Positions 8,127 to 17,830 of a stretch of 64,000 nt of DNA are shown here, piece after piece. The notes under the pieces were generated by a model, which saw only the letters and a program-made list of their open reading frames with translations, was not told the DNA's origin and did no database searches. A program made the translations under genes and the position numbers. Numbering within the stretch: the first letter of the stretch is position 1; every line of letters starts with the position of its first letter. Source of the DNA: Faecalibacter bovis (lineage in GTDB: Bacteria; Bacteroidota; Bacteroidia; Flavobacteriales; Weeksellaceae); NCBI RefSeq assembly GCF_017948305.1, contig NZ_CP072842.1, forward strand, positions 2,486,501 through 2,550,500, given 5' to 3'.

Positions 8127-9284
8127 TTAGTAAAAAGTTTGATTGGCTTTCACCATATTACGTATAATTGGGCTCAATCTATAACGATCTTCGTGGTAAT
8201 AGTTGTACAATTCGTCTAAATCATTTTGCACATTTTCAATCCCGTATTCATCCGCCCATTTCAATAATCCTTTTGGATAATTTACTCCTTTCGTCATTGC
8301 TGTATCTAAATCTTCTTTCGTCGCAATGTTTAAGAATAATGCATCAGCTGCTTCATTAATTAACATCACTAAAATACGTTTGTAGATTTTTTCTAATAAA
8401 GCCTGATCTTGCGATGGTTCATTTCTCGTTGCTCCTTCCGCGTAGTTATAGAATCCACGTCCAGATTTACGACCGTAAAAACCAGCTTCGAATAAACGTT
8501 TTTGAGAAAATGAAGGTTTGAAACGAGGATCATAAAAGAATGATTCGAATACAGATTCAGTCACACGATAATTGACATCGTGGCCAATGAAATCCATTAA
8601 TTCGAATGGTCCCATACGGAAACCACCCACAGAAGTCATTGCATAATCGATTGTTTCTGCATCAGCAACGCCTTCTTCTAACAAACGAATAGCTTCGCTG
8701 TAAAATGGACGAGCAACACGATTTACAATGAAACCAGGTGTATCTTTTGTAATTACCGGTAATTTATTAACCGATTGAATTAAAGCTTTAATTTCTTCAG
8801 CTAATCCTTCATGCGTTTGTACTGCTGGAATAATTTCAACTAAAGCCATTAATGGCGCTGGGTTGAAAAAGTGAATTCCAATTACACGTTCTGGTTTTGC
8901 ACACGCTGAAGCGATTGATGCAATCGATAAAGAGGAAGTATTTGAAGCTAAAATACAGTTTTCAGAAACGATTTCTTCCACGTTTTTAAAAACTGATTTT
9001 TTGATATCAAGATTCTCGATAATTGCTTCGATGATTAAATCACAAGTTGCAAATGCATTTAAATCTGCTGCATATTCAATATTATTTTGAATTTCTTGTG
9101 CTTGATCAGAAGTATATTTTTCTTTCGCAACTAACTTTTCAAAAGTCTTTGCTAAATTTTGTTTTGAACGATCTAACGCGTCTTGGTTTGTGTCATATAA
9201 AACTACTTCATGTCCAGATTGCGCAAATACTTGTGCAATTCCAGATCCCATAGCTCCACCACCAATAATACCTATTTTTTTCAT
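8127..9284 (-). CDS. paaH: 3-hydroxyacyl-CoA dehydrogenase PaaH
   Basis: A 385-aa NAD-dependent dehydrogenase that oxidises 3-hydroxyadipyl-CoA to 3-oxoadipyl-CoA. The N-terminal Rossmann motif is GIIGGGAMGSGIAQVFAQSG (residues 5-24), the catalytic His is in IGIHFFNPAPLM, and PGFIVNRVARPFYSEA and GPFELMDFIGHDVN follow. A second, partly duplicated C-terminal 3HCDH domain starts near residue 290. It follows paaG by 3 bp, so the two are probably translationally coupled. Confidence 0.94.
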   Translation of the reverse strand: MKKIGIIGGGAMGSGIAQVFAQSGHEVVLYDTNQDALDRSKQNLAKTFEKLVAKEKYTSDQAQEIQNNIEYAADLNAFATCDLIIEAIIENLDIKKSVFKNVEEIVSENCILASNTSSLSIASIASACAKPERVIGIHFFNPAPLMALVEIIPAVQTHEGLAEEIKALIQSVNKLPVITKDTPGFIVNRVARPFYSEAIRLLEEGVADAETIDYAMTSVGGFRMGPFELMDFIGHDVNYRVTESVFESFFYDPRFKPSFSQKRLFEAGFYGRKSGRGFYNYAEGATRNEPSQDQALLEKIYKRILVMLINEAADALFLNIATKEDLDTAMTKGVNYPKGLLKWADEYGIENVQNDLDELYNYYHEDRYRLSPIIRNMVKANQTFY

Positions 9285-9287
9285 GGC

Positions 9288-10073
9288 TTATTCTCCTTTA
9301 AAAATTGGATTTCTTTTTTCTAAGAACGCATCTACTCCTTCTTGGTAATCTGAAGTTTTTCCTGATTTGTCTTGAAAAATTCCTTCTTGTGCTAATTGCT
9401 CTTCCATTGTATTTTGGAATGTTTGATTCAATAACTTCTTGGTATAAGCTAAGCCTTTCGTAGGTAGATTTGCTAATTTTGAAGCTAATTTTGAAACTTC
9501 TTCTTCGAATGTATCATCCGAATAGAATTCGTAAATCATTCCGATTTCTTTGGCTTGAGCAGCAGAAACTTTATCTGCTAACATCATCATGGCTGATGCA
9601 CGTTGCATTCCAATTAATCGAGGTAAGAAATAAGTTCCTCCACAATCTGGGATTAAACCAATTTTAGAAAAAGCCTGAATAAAATTTGCTGATTCTTTTG
9701 CAACTACAATATCACAAGCTAAAGCTAAGTTTGCACCTGCTCCAGCAGCAACACCATTAACAGCGGCAATAACTGGTTTATCCATATTTCTAATTTTAAG
9801 AACTAATGGATTATAATTTTCTGTTACAATTTTATTGAAATCGATGTCTTTTTCCTCTAACACTTCACCCAAATCTTGTCCAGCGCAAAATGCCTTTACT
9901 GTAGCCGTTAAAACGACTGCACGAACAGAAGAATCTTGAGCTGCAACATCCAAATGATGTTGAAGTGAATGAATCATTTCGTGGTTAAAACTGTTAAAGA
10001 CCGAAGGACGATTCAACGTAATCGTAGCAATTCCTCCTTCTTGTGTATATAGGATTGATGTTGAATTTTCCAT
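9288..10073 (-). CDS. paaG: 1,2-epoxyphenylacetyl-CoA isomerase PaaG
   Basis: A 261-aa crotonase-superfamily member. Oxyanion-hole segments are FCAGQDLGEV (near 60-70) and GVAAGAGANLALACDI (near 107-122); the active-site loop SKIGLIPDCGGTYFLPRLIG has Asp where hydratases have Glu, typical of the PaaG isomerase branch. It converts the ring epoxide to oxepin-CoA and later moves the double bond of 3,4-dehydroadipyl-CoA. It sits between paaD and paaH with gaps of a few bases. Confidence 0.92.
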   Translation of the reverse strand: MENSTSILYTQEGGIATITLNRPSVFNSFNHEMIHSLQHHLDVAAQDSSVRAVVLTATVKAFCAGQDLGEVLEEKDIDFNKIVTENYNPLVLKIRNMDKPVIAAVNGVAAGAGANLALACDIVVAKESANFIQAFSKIGLIPDCGGTYFLPRLIGMQRASAMMMLADKVSAAQAKEIGMIYEFYSDDTFEEEVSKLASKLANLPTKGLAYTKKLLNQTFQNTMEEQLAQEGIFQDKSGKTSDYQEGVDAFLEKRNPIFKGE

Positions 10074-10079
10074 AATTTT

Positions 10080-10568
10080 TTAGTGATGACATTTGAAATA
10101 ATCAAACGGTTCGTGACAATCATTACATTGATACATCGCTTTGCAGGCAGTCGAACCGAATTGACTGATTAGACGCGTGTTGTCTGAACCACATTGTGGA
10201 CATTCAATATTTTGCTCATCCGAGAAAAGTGCGTCTGTAGAAGGATTTTTTGTAGGTGGCGCAATTCCGTACGCTTTCATTTTTTGTTTTCCTTCTTCTG
10301 ACATCCAATCAGTTGACCACGGAGGGCTCAACTGATTGATGACATTAATATTTTTTAATCCTTTTTCTACTAACTTTAGTCGTATTGAAATTGAAATTGC
10401 GCTCATTGCAGGACATCCTGAATAGGTTGGTGTAATGGTTACATTAACCTTGTCGTCTTCTAAAATTTCAACTTTACGAACGACTCCTAAATCAAGGACG
10501 CTAATCACTGGAATTTCAGGATCAGGAACTTCCTCCAACCATTGCCAAATCTCTTTTTCTGTTACCAT
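10080..10568 (-). CDS. paaD: PaaD, maturation subunit of the phenylacetyl-CoA epoxidase
   Basis: A 162-aa protein with an N-terminal MIP18/DUF59 domain (PDPEIPVISVLDLGVVR, then the TPTYSGCPAMSAI loop with its conserved Cys) and a C-terminal zinc-ribbon of CPQCG...CNDCHEPFDYFKCHH type. PaaD is needed for epoxidase activity in vivo, probably for iron or Fe-S assembly. Its start overlaps the end of paaC by 7 bases, so translation is probably coupled. Confidence 0.94.
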   Translation of the reverse strand: MVTEKEIWQWLEEVPDPEIPVISVLDLGVVRKVEILEDDKVNVTITPTYSGCPAMSAISISIRLKLVEKGLKNINVINQLSPPWSTDWMSEEGKQKMKAYGIAPPTKNPSTDALFSDEQNIECPQCGSDNTRLISQFGSTACKAMYQCNDCHEPFDYFKCHH

Positions 10569-11338
10569 TGTAAGTTTGGATATGTTCTTTGCATATATTG
10601 CAACTCTGTTAAAATATAACCTAAATGTTCTGTATGAACACCTTCTTTACCACCTTTTTGTGCAAATGCATTTTCAATATCTGCAGTTAAAGTAGCTTCT
10701 TCTAAGATTTCGTTTACTTTTGCTAACCAAGCTGCTTTAAAATCAGCTGCATCATCAATTAAACCTTCTTCGATTAAAGCTTTTTGGTAAGAAGCTGGAA
10801 TGAAAGCTTCATTTACGTAAGGCAAAATATCATTAACAGATTGTTGAATTTTATCGTGAGATTCTTGCGTACCATCACCTAAACGAATCATCCATTCAGA
10901 AGACCATTTAGCATGGTATTTTACTTCTTTTAATGATTTTTCTGCGATAGATTGTAATTTTAAATCTTTTGCTTTTAACAACTGCTCTAACAACATTACA
11001 TGGTAAGTGTCGTAGAAAAATTGACGTGCAACTGTATCACCGAAATGACCGTTTGGTAATTCAACTAATAATAAGTTTTTGTATTCACGTTCTTCACGCA
11101 ACATTGCTAAAGTATCTTCAGTAGCTCCATTACCAATCATTTCAGCAGCATACTCATAGTAATTAGATGTTTGACCTAATAAATCTAATGAGATATTTGT
11201 GATTGCAATATCTTGCTCTAAAATTGGTCCATGACCACATAATTCAGCAAGGCGTTGCGCTAAAATTAGATTAGTATCTGCTAAATGCAAGATAAAATCG
11301 ATGTAATTTTGATTGTTTTGATATACTGTTGCAGTCAT
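10562..11338 (-). CDS. paaC: Phenylacetyl-CoA epoxidase subunit PaaC
   Basis: A 258-aa ferritin-like helical protein, the structural, non-catalytic partner of PaaA. Recognisable parts are LADTNLILAQRLAELCGHGP, ITNISLDLLGQTSNYYEYAAE and KEVKYHAKWSSEWMIRLGDGT, which keep several ferritin-like helix residues. It stabilises the PaaA subunit in the (PaaAC)2 core. It lies 3 bp after paaB. Confidence 0.95.
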   Translation of the reverse strand: MTATVYQNNQNYIDFILHLADTNLILAQRLAELCGHGPILEQDIAITNISLDLLGQTSNYYEYAAEMIGNGATEDTLAMLREEREYKNLLLVELPNGHFGDTVARQFFYDTYHVMLLEQLLKAKDLKLQSIAEKSLKEVKYHAKWSSEWMIRLGDGTQESHDKIQQSVNDILPYVNEAFIPASYQKALIEEGLIDDAADFKAAWLAKVNEILEEATLTADIENAFAQKGGKEGVHTEHLGYILTELQYMQRTYPNLQW

Positions 11339-11341
11339 AAA

Positions 11342-11629
11342 TTACATGTTTTTAATTTCTTCAGGAACATCATAAAATGTTGGATGACGATAAACTTTAT
11401 CTTCAGCTGGATCAAAAAATTGCTCCGCTTCATCTGGATTTGAAGCATGAATATTACAAGATTCAACAACCCAAATACTAACACCTTCCATACGACGAGT
11501 ATAAACGTCACGAGCATTTTCTAATGCCATTTTTTCGTCAGCAGCGTGTAAGCTTCCAACGTGTTTGTGATCTAATCCTTGTCTACTTCTAATGAATACT
11601 TCCCATAAAGGCCAATCTCTATTTTCCAT
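11342..11629 (-). CDS. paaB: Phenylacetyl-CoA epoxidase subunit PaaB
   Basis: A 95-aa protein of the small epoxidase bridging-subunit family. The pattern WPLWEVFIRSRQGLDHKHVG at the start, DEKMALENARDVYTRR, and the C-terminal YRHPTFYDVPEEIKNM are typical. PaaB bridges PaaAC heterodimers and may guide electron transfer from PaaE. An overlapping out-of-frame reading (11335-11517) is a shadow. Confidence 0.95.
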   Translation of the reverse strand: MENRDWPLWEVFIRSRQGLDHKHVGSLHAADEKMALENARDVYTRRMEGVSIWVVESCNIHASNPDEAEQFFDPAEDKVYRHPTFYDVPEEIKNM

Positions 11630-11635
11630 TTTATT

Positions 11636-12601
11636 TTATGCGTTTTTGCGTTGTTCTTGATTTAATTGTCTTTGTTTTCTCTTTTCTTGGTAAGCTGTTG
11701 CAGCATCGCGTACCCAAGCTCCATTTTCATGAGCTTTACGACGAGCATCTAAACGTTGTTTGTTACATTTTCCGTTACCTTTAACAACATTCCAGAATTC
11801 TTCCCAATCAATTTCTCCGAAATCGTAGTGACCTCTTTCCTCGTTCCATTTTAAATCTGGATCAGGAATAGTTAATCCTAAATATTCAGCTTGGTGAACA
11901 GTAATATCTACGAAACGTTGACGTAATTCGTCATTAGAGAAACGTTTAATTCTCCATTTCATTGATAATTCTGAGTTTGAAGAATCTTCGTCTTTTGGAC
12001 CAAACATCATTAAAGTTGGCCACCACCAGCGATTCATTGCATCTTGCATCATTGCTTTTTGCTCTTCTGAACCACGAGATAAAACTACTAAAGATTCGTA
12101 CCCTTGTCTTTGGTGGAAAGATTCTTCTTTACAAACACGTACCATTGCACGAGCGTATGGTCCGTAAGAAGTACGACATAATGGGACTTGATTTAAAATC
12201 GCTGCTCCGTCAACTAACCATCCAATCATACCTATATCAGCCCATGTTAAAACTGGGTAATTAAAGATTGATGAGTATTTTGCTTTACCAGAATGTAAAT
12301 CATTTAATGTTTGAATACGAGAAACACCTAATGTTTCTGCTGCACAATATAAATATAATCCGTGACCAGCTTCATCTTGAACTTTTGCTAACAAGATTTT
12401 CTTTCTGTTTAAAGAAGGAGCTCTTGTTATCCAATTTGCTTCTGGCAACATCCCTACAATTTCTGAGTGAGCATGTTGTGAGATTTGTCTAATTAATGTT
12501 TTGCGGTATGCTTCAGGCATCCAATCTTTTGGTTCGATACGAACCTCATTATCGATTTTTTCGTCGAATAATTTTTGTAAATCAATTTCTTTAGCGCTCA
12601 T
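11636..12601 (-). CDS. paaA: Phenylacetyl-CoA epoxidase catalytic subunit PaaA
   Basis: A 321-aa di-iron oxygenase subunit. Carboxylate/His ligand regions are visible in the helices around [33 protein letters not shown] and [16 protein letters not shown], giving the two ExxH-type pairs. With O2 and electrons from PaaE it converts ring-1,2 of phenylacetyl-CoA to the epoxide. It is first of the paaABCD block and follows paaE by 27 bp. Confidence 0.96.
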   Translation of the reverse strand: MSAKEIDLQKLFDEKIDNEVRIEPKDWMPEAYRKTLIRQISQHAHSEIVGMLPEANWITRAPSLNRKKILLAKVQDEAGHGLYLYCAAETLGVSRIQTLNDLHSGKAKYSSIFNYPVLTWADIGMIGWLVDGAAILNQVPLCRTSYGPYARAMVRVCKEESFHQRQGYESLVVLSRGSEEQKAMMQDAMNRWWWPTLMMFGPKDEDSSNSELSMKWRIKRFSNDELRQRFVDITVHQAEYLGLTIPDPDLKWNEERGHYDFGEIDWEEFWNVVKGNGKCNKQRLDARRKAHENGAWVRDAATAYQEKRKQRQLNQEQRKNA

Positions 12602-12628
12602 AGCTTTTTCTTTTTTCAGTTGAATAAA

Positions 12629-13711
12629 TTACTTGATATCAAAATTAACTACTACTTCTTCTGAACGAGGATGCGCTTGACATGATAAAACAAATCCTGC
12701 CTCAACTTCATCTAGCTCTAATGAGTAATTGATATCCATATGTACCTCACCTTTTTCAACTTTACACTTACATGTAGCACAAACACCACCTTTACAAGCA
12801 TAAGGTAAATCGGCACCATTTTTTAAAGCTGCATCTAAGATTGTCTCACCATGGTAACCTAAATCAATAATTAAAGCCGAAGCATCTAATTTGATTGTTA
12901 ACTTACTCATTGTATCATCAGAATCTGTTACTGCATTTTGGTGTTCAACCTTTTTAGCTTCTGCTGTAGCACTGTAAAATAATTCGAAATGAACTTTTTT
13001 ATTATCTACACCTGCTTCAACGAAAGCGTCACGACCGCTTAAAATCATTTCTTCCGGTCCGCATAAGAATACTTCATCAACTTGTTTAGGATCGATAATG
13101 TTTTGTAAAAAATAATCAATTTTTTCACGATCGATTCTACCACTTAAAATTTCAGCATCAGCGATTTCACGGCTCAAAATGTTGTAAACACTTAAGCGAT
13201 CCATGTACTTATTTTTTAATGCTTCAATTTCTTCTTTGAAGATGATATTTCCTTTGTTACGGTTTCCGTATAATAGCACAAATTTGCTATTAGGTTCTGT
13301 GTTAAGAACTGCTTTCATGATTGACATTACTGGAGTAATACCAGATCCTGCAACAATTCCTACATATAATTTTTCGTTAGTACTTTCAACTTCTGTAAAG
13401 AAATTTCCTTGAGGAGTCATTACATCTAATGTATCTCCTACTTGTAAAGAATCATTTACATAAGTTGAAAAAACTCCGTTTTGAATTTTTTTAACTGCTA
13501 CTCTTAATTCGCCTTCAGTTGGGCAAGAACAAATAGAGTAAGAACGTCTAATTTCTTGATCGTCTTTAATATCTTTAAACGTAAGGTATTGACCTTGTTT
13601 AAATTTAAATTCGTTTTGTAATTCAGTTGGCACATCTAAAACAACAGAAACACATTCAGGCGTTTCGCGTTTTACTTGTTTAACTGTTAATTTGTGAAAA
13701 TTGATTGCCAT
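12629..13711 (-). CDS. paaE: Phenylacetyl-CoA epoxidase reductase PaaE
   Basis: A 360-aa flavin/iron-sulfur reductase. The N-terminal FAD domain has RRSYSICSCP, the NAD-binding domain begins at VGIVAGSGITPVMSIMKAVL, and the C-terminal plant-type 2Fe-2S ferredoxin has CKGGVCATCKCKVEKG with the fourth Cys in LSCQAHP. It passes electrons from NAD(P)H to PaaA. It lies 10 bp downstream of the TetR gene, ahead of the other epoxidase subunits rather than at the end as in E. coli. Confidence 0.95.
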   Translation of the reverse strand: MAINFHKLTVKQVKRETPECVSVVLDVPTELQNEFKFKQGQYLTFKDIKDDQEIRRSYSICSCPTEGELRVAVKKIQNGVFSTYVNDSLQVGDTLDVMTPQGNFFTEVESTNEKLYVGIVAGSGITPVMSIMKAVLNTEPNSKFVLLYGNRNKGNIIFKEEIEALKNKYMDRLSVYNILSREIADAEILSGRIDREKIDYFLQNIIDPKQVDEVFLCGPEEMILSGRDAFVEAGVDNKKVHFELFYSATAEAKKVEHQNAVTDSDDTMSKLTIKLDASALIIDLGYHGETILDAALKNGADLPYACKGGVCATCKCKVEKGEVHMDINYSLELDEVEAGFVLSCQAHPRSEEVVVNFDIK

Positions 13712-13721
13712 TACTTTAAGC

Positions 13722-14294
13722 TTAATTTTTTAATCCGTGTACTAAAAACGTTGTTAAATCATGTTTTAATTCGTCAGGTGTTACATCACGTCCAGGACGA
13801 TACCATAATTCAATCCAACGTAAAGATGATAATAAGGTGAAAAGAGCCACTGAAACATGTAACTGTCTGAATTCGCCGGCTTGCATACCTTTTGTTAAGA
13901 TATTAGCAATACGATTTTCATATCCTTTACGAACTTCTTTGTATAATTTCTTTTTAGGATCTGAAAGATTTTTCCAATCGTTGTTTGCAACTGATACATC
14001 ATTTGGTCTTTCAATCATTAATTTAATATGTAAATCTATTAAACCTTTTAATTTATCAGTATACGTCCAATCTCTTTCTTCAATTTCAGTGATAAAAGAC
14101 AAGTATTCGTGCGCAACACTGAAACAAATCTCTTCTAAGATTTCGTCTTTTGAACGAATGTGATTATAAAGACTAGCTGCTTCTATTCCAACTTTTTCGG
14201 CTAATTCACGCATAGATGTTGCCGAATACCCTTTTTGTTTAAAAATAATGGCAGCTTCATTAATTATAAGTTCTTTCCTACTCTGTTTCGCCAT
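13722..14294 (-). CDS. TetR-family regulator of the paa locus (PaaR-like)
   Basis: A 190-aa protein with an N-terminal TetR helix-turn-helix: FKQKGYSATSMRELAEKVGI then AASLYNHIRSKDEILEEI (residues 18-57). The remainder is an all-helical ligand domain. It lies between paaK and paaE with 10-bp gaps, so it is co-transcribed with the pathway. By analogy with Thermus PaaR it would repress the locus and be released by phenylacetyl-CoA; the three pseudopalindromes at 15695, 19121 and 21948 are its likely operators. The TetR family is certain; the effector and targets are inference. Confidence 0.85.
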   Translation of the reverse strand: MAKQSRKELIINEAAIIFKQKGYSATSMRELAEKVGIEAASLYNHIRSKDEILEEICFSVAHEYLSFITEIEERDWTYTDKLKGLIDLHIKLMIERPNDVSVANNDWKNLSDPKKKLYKEVRKGYENRIANILTKGMQAGEFRQLHVSVALFTLLSSLRWIELWYRPGRDVTPDELKHDLTTFLVHGLKN

Positions 14295-14304
14295 ATATTT
14301 TCAA

Positions 14305-15636
14305 CTATCGATTATCAATAATACGGTTAAGTTTACCTCCATCACTTTGAGGTAAAGTACCATTTTGGTATAATTTAACACTCATACCTAAACCAATATT
14401 ATCTTTGATTTTCTTTTGAATGTTAGAAACTAATTTTTTAACCTCATCTGGTGCACCACCGTTTAAATCATCAAATGGAATACCATAGTGATTGAAATAA
14501 CTTGGATTAATTTCGATACCAACCTCAACTGCGTCCATATTTTTTGGACGAGTTAAAACTACTTGATAATTTACTGATAATTGTGGGAAATCTGGTAAAA
14601 TATCCGCTACTTGTGTGTGGAAGAAATTTACACCTCTAATAATCATCATATCATCTGCACGACCAATGATTGGTCCCATTTTGATGTGAGTTCTTTTTTC
14701 AGAGTGTTCGTAAGTGATTGTAGTGATATCACCTGTCCAATAACGAACCATTGGCATTGCCTCTTTAGTTAAAGAAGTTAAAACTAATACACCTGGCTCA
14801 CCGTATGGTAATGGTTCTCCTGTAAGTTTGTCTACAATTTCTGGGTAGAAATGATCTTCCCAAATATAGCTTCCAGTTCCTTGCTCTTCGAAATCTTCAT
14901 TCGAAACTCCAGGACCTATAATTTCACTTAAACCATAAATATTAGAAGCTTTTAAGTTTAATCCTTGCTCAACTTCAGTACGTAAAGCTTCAGACCATGG
15001 TTCTGCTCCTAAAACAGCAACTTTTAAATTAAAATCTCTAATATCTTCTCCTCTTTTCTTTAATTCTTCTGCGATAGTTAAAGCATAAGATGGAGTAGCT
15101 GTTAAAGCCTCTGCTTGGAAGTCTTTTAATAACATGATTTGTTTCTCAGTTCCACCCCCTGAAATTGGAACAACTGCCATTCCTAATTTTTCAGCTCCGT
15201 AGTGAATTCCGATACCACCTGTAAAAAGACCATATCCATAAGCATTTTGTAATTTCATACCTGGCCTACATCCTGCAGCTGCTAAAGAACGAGCTACAAC
15301 TTCAGAAAACACTTCAATATCATTTTTAGTGTAAGCTACTACAGTTGGTTTTCCTGTAGTTCCAGAAGAACAATGTACACGAGATAATTCTGTCTGTGGT
15401 ACAGCTAACATTCCGAAAGGGTAGTTATCACGTAAGTGATTTTTTTTCGTAAATGGAAGTTTGTGTAAATCGTTAACCGATTTAATCTCGCTAAGATTTA
15501 CTCCTGCTTGATCATATAAATCCTTGTAAAAAGGAATGTTATTGTAAGCACGTTGCAGCGTACTAACTAATCTTTCATTTTGAACTGTGCGCAATTTCTC
15601 GATTGGCATCAATTCCATTTCTGGGTTGAAGATCAT
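14305..15636 (-). CDS. paaK: Phenylacetate-CoA ligase PaaK
   Basis: A 443-aa adenylate-forming ligase that activates phenylacetate with ATP and CoA. Visible motifs are VHCSSGTTGKPTVVAYTKND (P-loop-like ATP site), NIYGLSEIIGPGVS, YWTGDIT, IIGRADDMMIIRGVNFFHTQ and a C-terminal catalytic Lys in GGKLNRIIDNR. I place the start at the ATG at 15636 (MIFNPEMELMPIEKLR); the open frame extends 22 codons further, into the promoter and leader. First gene of the long paa operon, directly downstream of an operator-like palindrome. Confidence 0.95.
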   Translation of the reverse strand: MIFNPEMELMPIEKLRTVQNERLVSTLQRAYNNIPFYKDLYDQAGVNLSEIKSVNDLHKLPFTKKNHLRDNYPFGMLAVPQTELSRVHCSSGTTGKPTVVAYTKNDIEVFSEVVARSLAAAGCRPGMKLQNAYGYGLFTGGIGIHYGAEKLGMAVVPISGGGTEKQIMLLKDFQAEALTATPSYALTIAEELKKRGEDIRDFNLKVAVLGAEPWSEALRTEVEQGLNLKASNIYGLSEIIGPGVSNEDFEEQGTGSYIWEDHFYPEIVDKLTGEPLPYGEPGVLVLTSLTKEAMPMVRYWTGDITTITYEHSEKRTHIKMGPIIGRADDMMIIRGVNFFHTQVADILPDFPQLSVNYQVVLTRPKNMDAVEVGIEINPSYFNHYGIPFDDLNGGAPDEVKKLVSNIQKKIKDNIGLGMSVKLYQNGTLPQSDGGKLNRIIDNR

Positions 15637-15668
15637 ATTTTGGTTGTGGTGTTTAAAATACGTTATTC

Positions 15669-15676
15669 CAAATTTA
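15669..15676 (-). promoter_or_regulatory. -7 box of the paaK operon promoter
   Basis: On the - strand this reads TAAATTTG, an exact match to the Bacteroidetes -7 consensus TAnnTTTG. It lies 33 bp upstream of the paaK ATG. A TTTG overlapping the operator could serve as the upstream element, although the spacer of about 15 nt is short. Confidence 0.55.
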
Positions 15677-15694
15677 AATAAAAAAATGAAACAA

Positions 15695-15710
15695 ACTAAC
15701 ATTTGTTAGT
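15695..15710. promoter_or_regulatory. Candidate PaaR/TetR operator upstream of paaK
   Basis: A perfect 16-bp palindrome, ACTAACATTTGTTAGT, lies just upstream of the -7 box. Its core CTAACATTTGTTAG fits CNAACRNNTGTTAG, shared with two other sites in the locus. A block TGAAAC lies a few bases to its left, as at both other sites. Confidence 0.7.
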
Positions 15711-15751
15711 AAAAGTTGTTGTTTTTTTTACACCACAACCAATTTAATATA

Positions 15752-17809
15752 TTAATAATCTAATAATGAATCAATTAGACGTTTTAATTTTTCAGCATTT
15801 GGTAACATTTCTGCTTCTAAAACACTATTTAAAGGTATAGCTGGCAAGTCTTTAGCACCTAAAACTTCAACTGGAGCATCTAAAAATTGAAAACATTCTT
15901 TCGAAATACGGCCAGAAATTGATTCAGCATAAGAACCAGATATTTGCTCTTCTGTTAAGACGATACAACGACTGTGTTTTTTGACACTATTAAAAATTGT
16001 AGTTTCATCTAAAGGAACAAGAGTTCTTAAATCAATAATTTCAACTTGATTGTCAAAATTCTTAGCCGCTTCTTTTGCCCAATATACACCCATACCATAA
16101 GTAATAATCGTTACAGTGTTTTTATCTGGACGAACTGCCACTTCATTTACAATACGAGCTTTACCAAATGGAAGGACATAATCTTCATCAGGTTCAATCG
16201 TTGCAGCATCTTCAGTCCCTTTCATCTTAGACCAATACAATCCTTTATGCTCTAGCATCACAACAGGATTTGGATCATAATATGCAGCTTTCATTAAACC
16301 TTTTAAATCAGCACCCGTAGATGGATAAGCAATTTTAATTCCTTTAATAGAAGTTAAAACACTTTCTACTGAACTTGAATGGTAAGGACCACCACTACCA
16401 TAAGCACCAATTGGAACACGAAGAATCATAGAAACTGGCCATTGCCCATTTGATAAATAATTCGAACGAGCAACTTCTGTAAATAATTGATTAAGTCCTG
16501 GCCAAATATAATCTGCAAATTGAACCTCAACAATAGGTTTTAGACCAACTGCAGACATACCAACAGTAGAACCTATAATAAAAGCTTCTTGAATTGGCGT
16601 ATTAAATACACGTTCTTGACCGAATTGTTTTGCCAAAGTTGCAGCTTCTCTAAAAACACCGCCTAATCGTAAACCAACATCTTGACCATATAATAAAGCT
16701 TCTGGATGTTTAGCCATTAATTCACGGATAGCGAAAAGAGCAGAATCAACCATAACAGTTTTATCTTTTCCTTCTGGGGAACGATTACCTTTTTCTTCAG
16801 TGATTGGTGTAGGTGCAAAAACGTGCGTGTATAGATCTTCAGGTTTTGGATCTTCCGCTTCACAAGCTTTTTTAAAATCAGATTGAACTAATTCAAAAAT
16901 TTCTTTTTCAATTTGATCAATTTCAGAAACCTCCACATCATAAGAATATAAAAGTTCTTTAAGTTTTTGATAAGGATCACGAGATTGAGCTTCTTCTAAA
17001 TCATCACGGTACCATTCTTTACGAACACCAGAAGTATGATGATTTAATAAAGGAACTTTTGCATGCACTAAAACCGGTCGATTTTCATTACGAATGATAT
17101 TAAAAGCTTTTTCAATCGTAGTATAAGATTCTATAAAATCTGTACCATCAATTGTAAATGTTTCAAGTCCTTTAAAACCTTTTGCAAAATGCGTCATGTC
17201 TTGTGCACGAATTTCATCAGCCGATGCTGAAATATCCCATTCATTATCTTGAACTAAATATAAAATAGGAAGCTTTTTTAGCACAGCCATTTGCAAAGCT
17301 TCAGAAACTTCGCCTTCAGTACAACTAGCATCACCAAGAGAACAAACAGCTAAAGGTTTTTCATCTTTCAAAAGACCTATTTGTTGCGAATATTGTATAC
17401 CCATTGCAATACCAGTTGTTGGAATCGCTTGCATTCCTGTTGCACTACTTTGATGAGGGATTTTTGGAAAACCTTCACGTTTTAAACTTGGATGAGAATA
17501 ATAAGTACGACCACCAGAAAAAACATCATCACGCTTAGCTAGTAATTGTAGCATTAATTCGTAAGGTGTAATCCCGATAGCTAAAAGCATCGCATCATCA
17601 CGATAGTATGCACTTAAATAATCTTGAGCTGTTAAATGAAGTCCGGTTGCGATTTGAATTGCTTCATGACCACGAGATGTTGCATGAACGTATTTACCTG
17701 TTATATGTTTTTGATCTTCGTAAAGTTCAGCCAATGTTTTAGCAGTAACTAAATGTTTGAAAGCCTTTTTTACGATGTCTATATGAATTTGATTTTTTTG
17801 AAGTTCCAT
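15752..17809 (-). CDS. 2-oxoacid dehydrogenase E1, alpha and beta subunits fused
   Basis: A 685-aa protein joining both E1 subunits of a branched-chain-type 2-oxoacid dehydrogenase. The N-terminal alpha part has the thiamine diphosphate motif CSLGDASCTEGEVSEALQMA...QDNEWDIS (about 170-215) and the phosphorylation-loop-like region YYSHPSLKREGFPKIPHQSS. The beta part from about 350 has LLYGQDVG, GGVFREAATL and VEVQFADYIWPGLNQL. E1 decarboxylates a 2-oxoacid and loads the acyl group on E2. It is directly downstream of the E2 gene and ahead of paaK, inside the PaaR-like regulon. It may act on branched-chain 2-oxoacids or phenylpyruvate; substrate unknown. Confidence 0.9.
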   Translation of the reverse strand: MELQKNQIHIDIVKKAFKHLVTAKTLAELYEDQKHITGKYVHATSRGHEAIQIATGLHLTAQDYLSAYYRDDAMLLAIGITPYELMLQLLAKRDDVFSGGRTYYSHPSLKREGFPKIPHQSSATGMQAIPTTGIAMGIQYSQQIGLLKDEKPLAVCSLGDASCTEGEVSEALQMAVLKKLPILYLVQDNEWDISASADEIRAQDMTHFAKGFKGLETFTIDGTDFIESYTTIEKAFNIIRNENRPVLVHAKVPLLNHHTSGVRKEWYRDDLEEAQSRDPYQKLKELLYSYDVEVSEIDQIEKEIFELVQSDFKKACEAEDPKPEDLYTHVFAPTPITEEKGNRSPEGKDKTVMVDSALFAIRELMAKHPEALLYGQDVGLRLGGVFREAATLAKQFGQERVFNTPIQEAFIIGSTVGMSAVGLKPIVEVQFADYIWPGLNQLFTEVARSNYLSNGQWPVSMILRVPIGAYGSGGPYHSSSVESVLTSIKGIKIAYPSTGADLKGLMKAAYYDPNPVVMLEHKGLYWSKMKGTEDAATIEPDEDYVLPFGKARIVNEVAVRPDKNTVTIITYGMGVYWAKEAAKNFDNQVEIIDLRTLVPLDETTIFNSVKKHSRCIVLTEEQISGSYAESISGRISKECFQFLDAPVEVLGAKDLPAIPLNSVLEAEMLPNAEKLKRLIDSLLDY

Positions 17810-17830
17810 TTTTTAATGATTTTGTGGTTT

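Noticed and set aside
11335-11517. 60-codon frame inside paaB
   Set aside because: Out-of-frame shadow; paaB itself is a full-length, recognisable gene.
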